A stretch of 64,000 nucleotides of DNA from Cellvibrio sp. PSBB023 (lineage in GTDB: Bacteria > Pseudomonadota > Gammaproteobacteria > Pseudomonadales > Cellvibrionaceae), in the NCBI RefSeq assembly GCF_002007605.1, contig NZ_CP019799.1:2232001-2296000 (forward strand), in the 5' to 3' direction. This document shows, piece after piece, positions 62,540 through 64,000 of this stretch. A program made the position numbers and the translations under genes. The notes beneath the pieces were generated by a model. That model saw nothing but the letters and a program-made list of their open reading frames with translations, made no database searches and had not been told where the DNA came from. Numbering within the stretch: position 1 is the stretch's first letter; each line of letters opens with the position of its first letter.

Positions 62540-63364
62540 ATGAACAACCCTATTCGTAAATCATTTTCTTCATTCGCAATCCTATTTGCAGCCATGGCGA
62601 TAAGCAGTTCGCTCAGCGCGGCAACACCGCAACAGGAAATCACTAACGCCCGACAAGAAAGTCAAATTTGGACAACCTATGCCCTGAGCCCTTATTTGCG
62701 CGCTAACGACATTAAAGTCTCGGTGGTTGATGGCAAAGCAACACTCACCGGCACTGTAGAAGAAGACGTGAATAAAGACCTGGCGACAGCAATTGCAAAA
62801 GGCGTCAAGGGTATTAAAGACGTGGACAACAAAATTGAAGTGCGCGCGGATTACAAACCGACAAACAGTGAACGCAACTACGGCGATCAAATGGATGACC
62901 TGGCAATTTCCAGCACCATTAAATCCAAATTGCTGTGGAGCAAATACACCAACAGCCAATCTGTGACCGTGGACACGCTCAACGGCAAAGTGACCTTGAA
63001 AGGTAATGCCGATACCGAAGAAGCAAAAAACCTCGCAGGCCGTTTGGCCAAAAGTACCCATGGTGTGCGCGCTGTGGATAACAAGTTGGTAGTCAATAAA
63101 ACGCCCGGCCTCACCGGCATGGCAAAAGCATCAACCAAAGAAATGGGTGAAGCCATTTCCGACAGTTGGATTACCACCAAAGTGAAATCCACCCTGCTGT
63201 ATTCAAGCAATGTAAACGGCTCGGATATTGAAGTCACCACCAATGCAGGTGTAGTGACCTTGAGCGGCAAGCTGGATACAGGTGTCGAGCGGGCACTGGC
63301 TATTGAATTGGCTGAAAACGTGCGCGGCGTAAAAAGCGTACAAGCAAAAACACTCACAAATTAA
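62540..63364 (+). CDS. Periplasmic BON-domain protein (OsmY-like)
   Basis: 274 residues. Signal peptide ending SLSAA. Three BON domains (about 45-115, 120-195 and 205-272), each with a VDGKATLTGTV or NGKVTLKG type turn. OsmY and similar proteins protect the periplasm during osmotic stress and may bind phospholipid. First of a run of envelope genes with DUF4398 and OmpA-like lipoproteins. Confidence 0.93.
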   Translation: MNNPIRKSFSSFAILFAAMAISSSLSAATPQQEITNARQESQIWTTYALSPYLRANDIKVSVVDGKATLTGTVEEDVNKDLATAIAKGVKGIKDVDNKIEVRADYKPTNSERNYGDQMDDLAISSTIKSKLLWSKYTNSQSVTVDTLNGKVTLKGNADTEEAKNLAGRLAKSTHGVRAVDNKLVVNKTPGLTGMAKASTKEMGEAISDSWITTKVKSTLLYSSNVNGSDIEVTTNAGVVTLSGKLDTGVERALAIELAENVRGVKSVQAKTLTN

Positions 63365-63424
63365 TCCCCCGAACAATCGCATGTTGTGATCTACAACATG
63401 CTTTCTCAATCAATAGGTAAGCTT

Positions 63425-63838
63425 ATGACAACGTTTATACACAGCCAAAACCTGATGCGCCGGATCAAACCCGGCACCTCACTGATCACTTTATTAGCAG
63501 GCCTTTTATTGTTAACAGCCTGTGCTTCCACCCCACCACCGACCAAAGAAATCAGTGAAGCGGAACGCTCCATGGTAGATGCCGAACAAGCTCGTGTTGC
63601 CCAACATGCGTTGCCGGAATTGCAAGAAGCACGCAGCAAATTAGCGGAAGCGCGTATTGCTATACAAAATGAAGAGATGGATCGAGCCAAACGTTTAGCA
63701 CTGGAAGCCAGTGCTGATATCAAACTCGCATCCGCCAAAGCGGAATTGGCAAAAGCAGAAGCGGTGAATACCGATATGCAAAAAAATATTCACGTCCTTA
63801 AAGAAGAAATGCAACGCACTAGCGGAGAACAACAATGA
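63425..63838 (+). CDS. DUF4398 lipoprotein
   Basis: 137 residues from MTTFIHSQN, with AGGTAAG upstream. Lipobox LLTACAS. The mature part is a helical coiled coil (AEQARVAQHALPELQEARSKLAEARIAIQ, EEMDRAKRLALEASADIKLASAKAELAKAEA), the DUF4398 pattern. Such proteins often precede OmpA-family lipoproteins, as here. Overlaps the next gene (ATGA). Confidence 0.93.
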   Translation: MTTFIHSQNLMRRIKPGTSLITLLAGLLLLTACASTPPPTKEISEAERSMVDAEQARVAQHALPELQEARSKLAEARIAIQNEEMDRAKRLALEASADIKLASAKAELAKAEAVNTDMQKNIHVLKEEMQRTSGEQQ

Positions 63839-64000
63839 AACAATTACGCCACTCACTCCCTCGATTCTCACTGGGTCTACCCGGTAGCATTGCATTACTG
63901 GCCAGCGCATTAGTGTTGGCAGGCTGCGCAAGTGCACCACAAAGCCCGAGCGGTGCAGTCGCTGCCCGTGAACGCTTGATGCAATTACAAAATGACCCTG
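63835..64000 (+). CDS. Lipoprotein, probably OmpA-family, N-terminal part
   Basis: Starts at ATG 63835 overlapping the DUF4398 stop and runs off the window. Lipobox LAGCAS after MKQLRHSLPRFSLGLPGSIALLASALVL. The first mature residues (PQSPSGAVAARERLMQLQNDP) start another DUF4398-like helix. Co-occurrence with DUF4398 genes suggests an OmpA C-terminal domain beyond the edge, which is inference. Confidence 0.75.
   Translation, partial: MKQLRHSLPRFSLGLPGSIALLASALVLAGCASAPQSPSGAVAARERLMQLQNDP

Noticed and set aside
63421..63440. TTATGACAACGTTTATAC as a third LacI-like site
   Set aside because: It covers the start codons of the DUF4398 gene and the right half does not match the palindrome.
1..64000. 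CRISPR array, prophage, insertion sequence or integrase
   Set aside because: No regularly spaced repeats, transposase, integrase or phage structural gene was seen in either strand.

Overview
The window looks like a chromosomal segment of a Cellvibrio-type saprophytic gammaproteobacterium (Cellvibrionaceae). The evidence is multidomain secreted glycoside hydrolases with polyserine linkers and CBM6/CBM5/CBM32-like modules, large TonB-dependent receptors (TBDRs), a FecI/FecR pair, membrane-anchored AraC-type regulators, and gammaproteobacterial housekeeping genes (rpsF-rpsR-rplI-dnaB, rnr-rlmB, panC-panD, acs). The assignment is inferred from gene content, not from a marker-gene comparison.

Layout. 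Bases 1-8.7 kb are mostly housekeeping genes on the minus strand: a truncated secreted protein, an Smr endonuclease-like protein, acetyl-CoA synthetase, panD/panC, a MOSC protein, a VapBC toxin-antitoxin pair, DnaB helicase, and ribosomal proteins L9, S18 and S6. Bases 9-16.3 kb form a polysaccharide block: a GH5 enzyme with two CBM6 modules, a 7-TM AraC regulator, a five-module GH16 enzyme and a PEP-CTERM protein. Bases 16.4-25.2 kb carry one long operon: membrane-fusion protein, ABC ATPase, two FtsX-type permeases, a sigma54-activating response regulator, a histidine kinase and a DmpA-type aminopeptidase. Repeated half-sites and a near-consensus sigma54 promoter precede it. Bases 25.2-33.7 kb contain small lipoproteins, a 1657-residue TPR protein with an embedded C39-like papain fold, and a second 7-TM AraC regulator. 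A GH18 chitinase, rlmB, RNase R with a histone-H1-like tail, tRNA-Leu(CAG) and a TerB-DnaJ protein follow to 41.2 kb.

Bases 41.2-49.3 kb look accessory and AT-rich. A two-gene caspase-like protease plus alpha/beta-hydrolase unit points left. Divergent from it, a small catalase-like haem protein is followed by two RoxA-like dihaem cytochromes. Bases 49.3-56.8 kb form an apparent pectin cassette: pectin methylesterase and an esterase, both lipoproteins, then FecI-type sigma factor, FecR and an STN-containing TBDR. The same 29-base promoter-like element precedes both the pectinesterase and the sigma factor gene, which suggests one local ECF regulon. The TBDR gene contains an internal ribosome binding site, start codon and second signal peptide, so it may make both a transducing and a non-transducing receptor. 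The last part holds a second TBDR, small proteins, a yqjD-yqjE-yqjK-type envelope stress operon, an OsmY-like triple-BON protein and DUF4398/OmpA-type lipoproteins cut by the window end.

The most system-like candidates are the caspase/hydrolase pair, the catalase/RoxA-like trio, the transporter/two-component/aminopeptidase operon with its own enhancer, and the dual-start TBDR. Functions given for these are inference from motifs and context.
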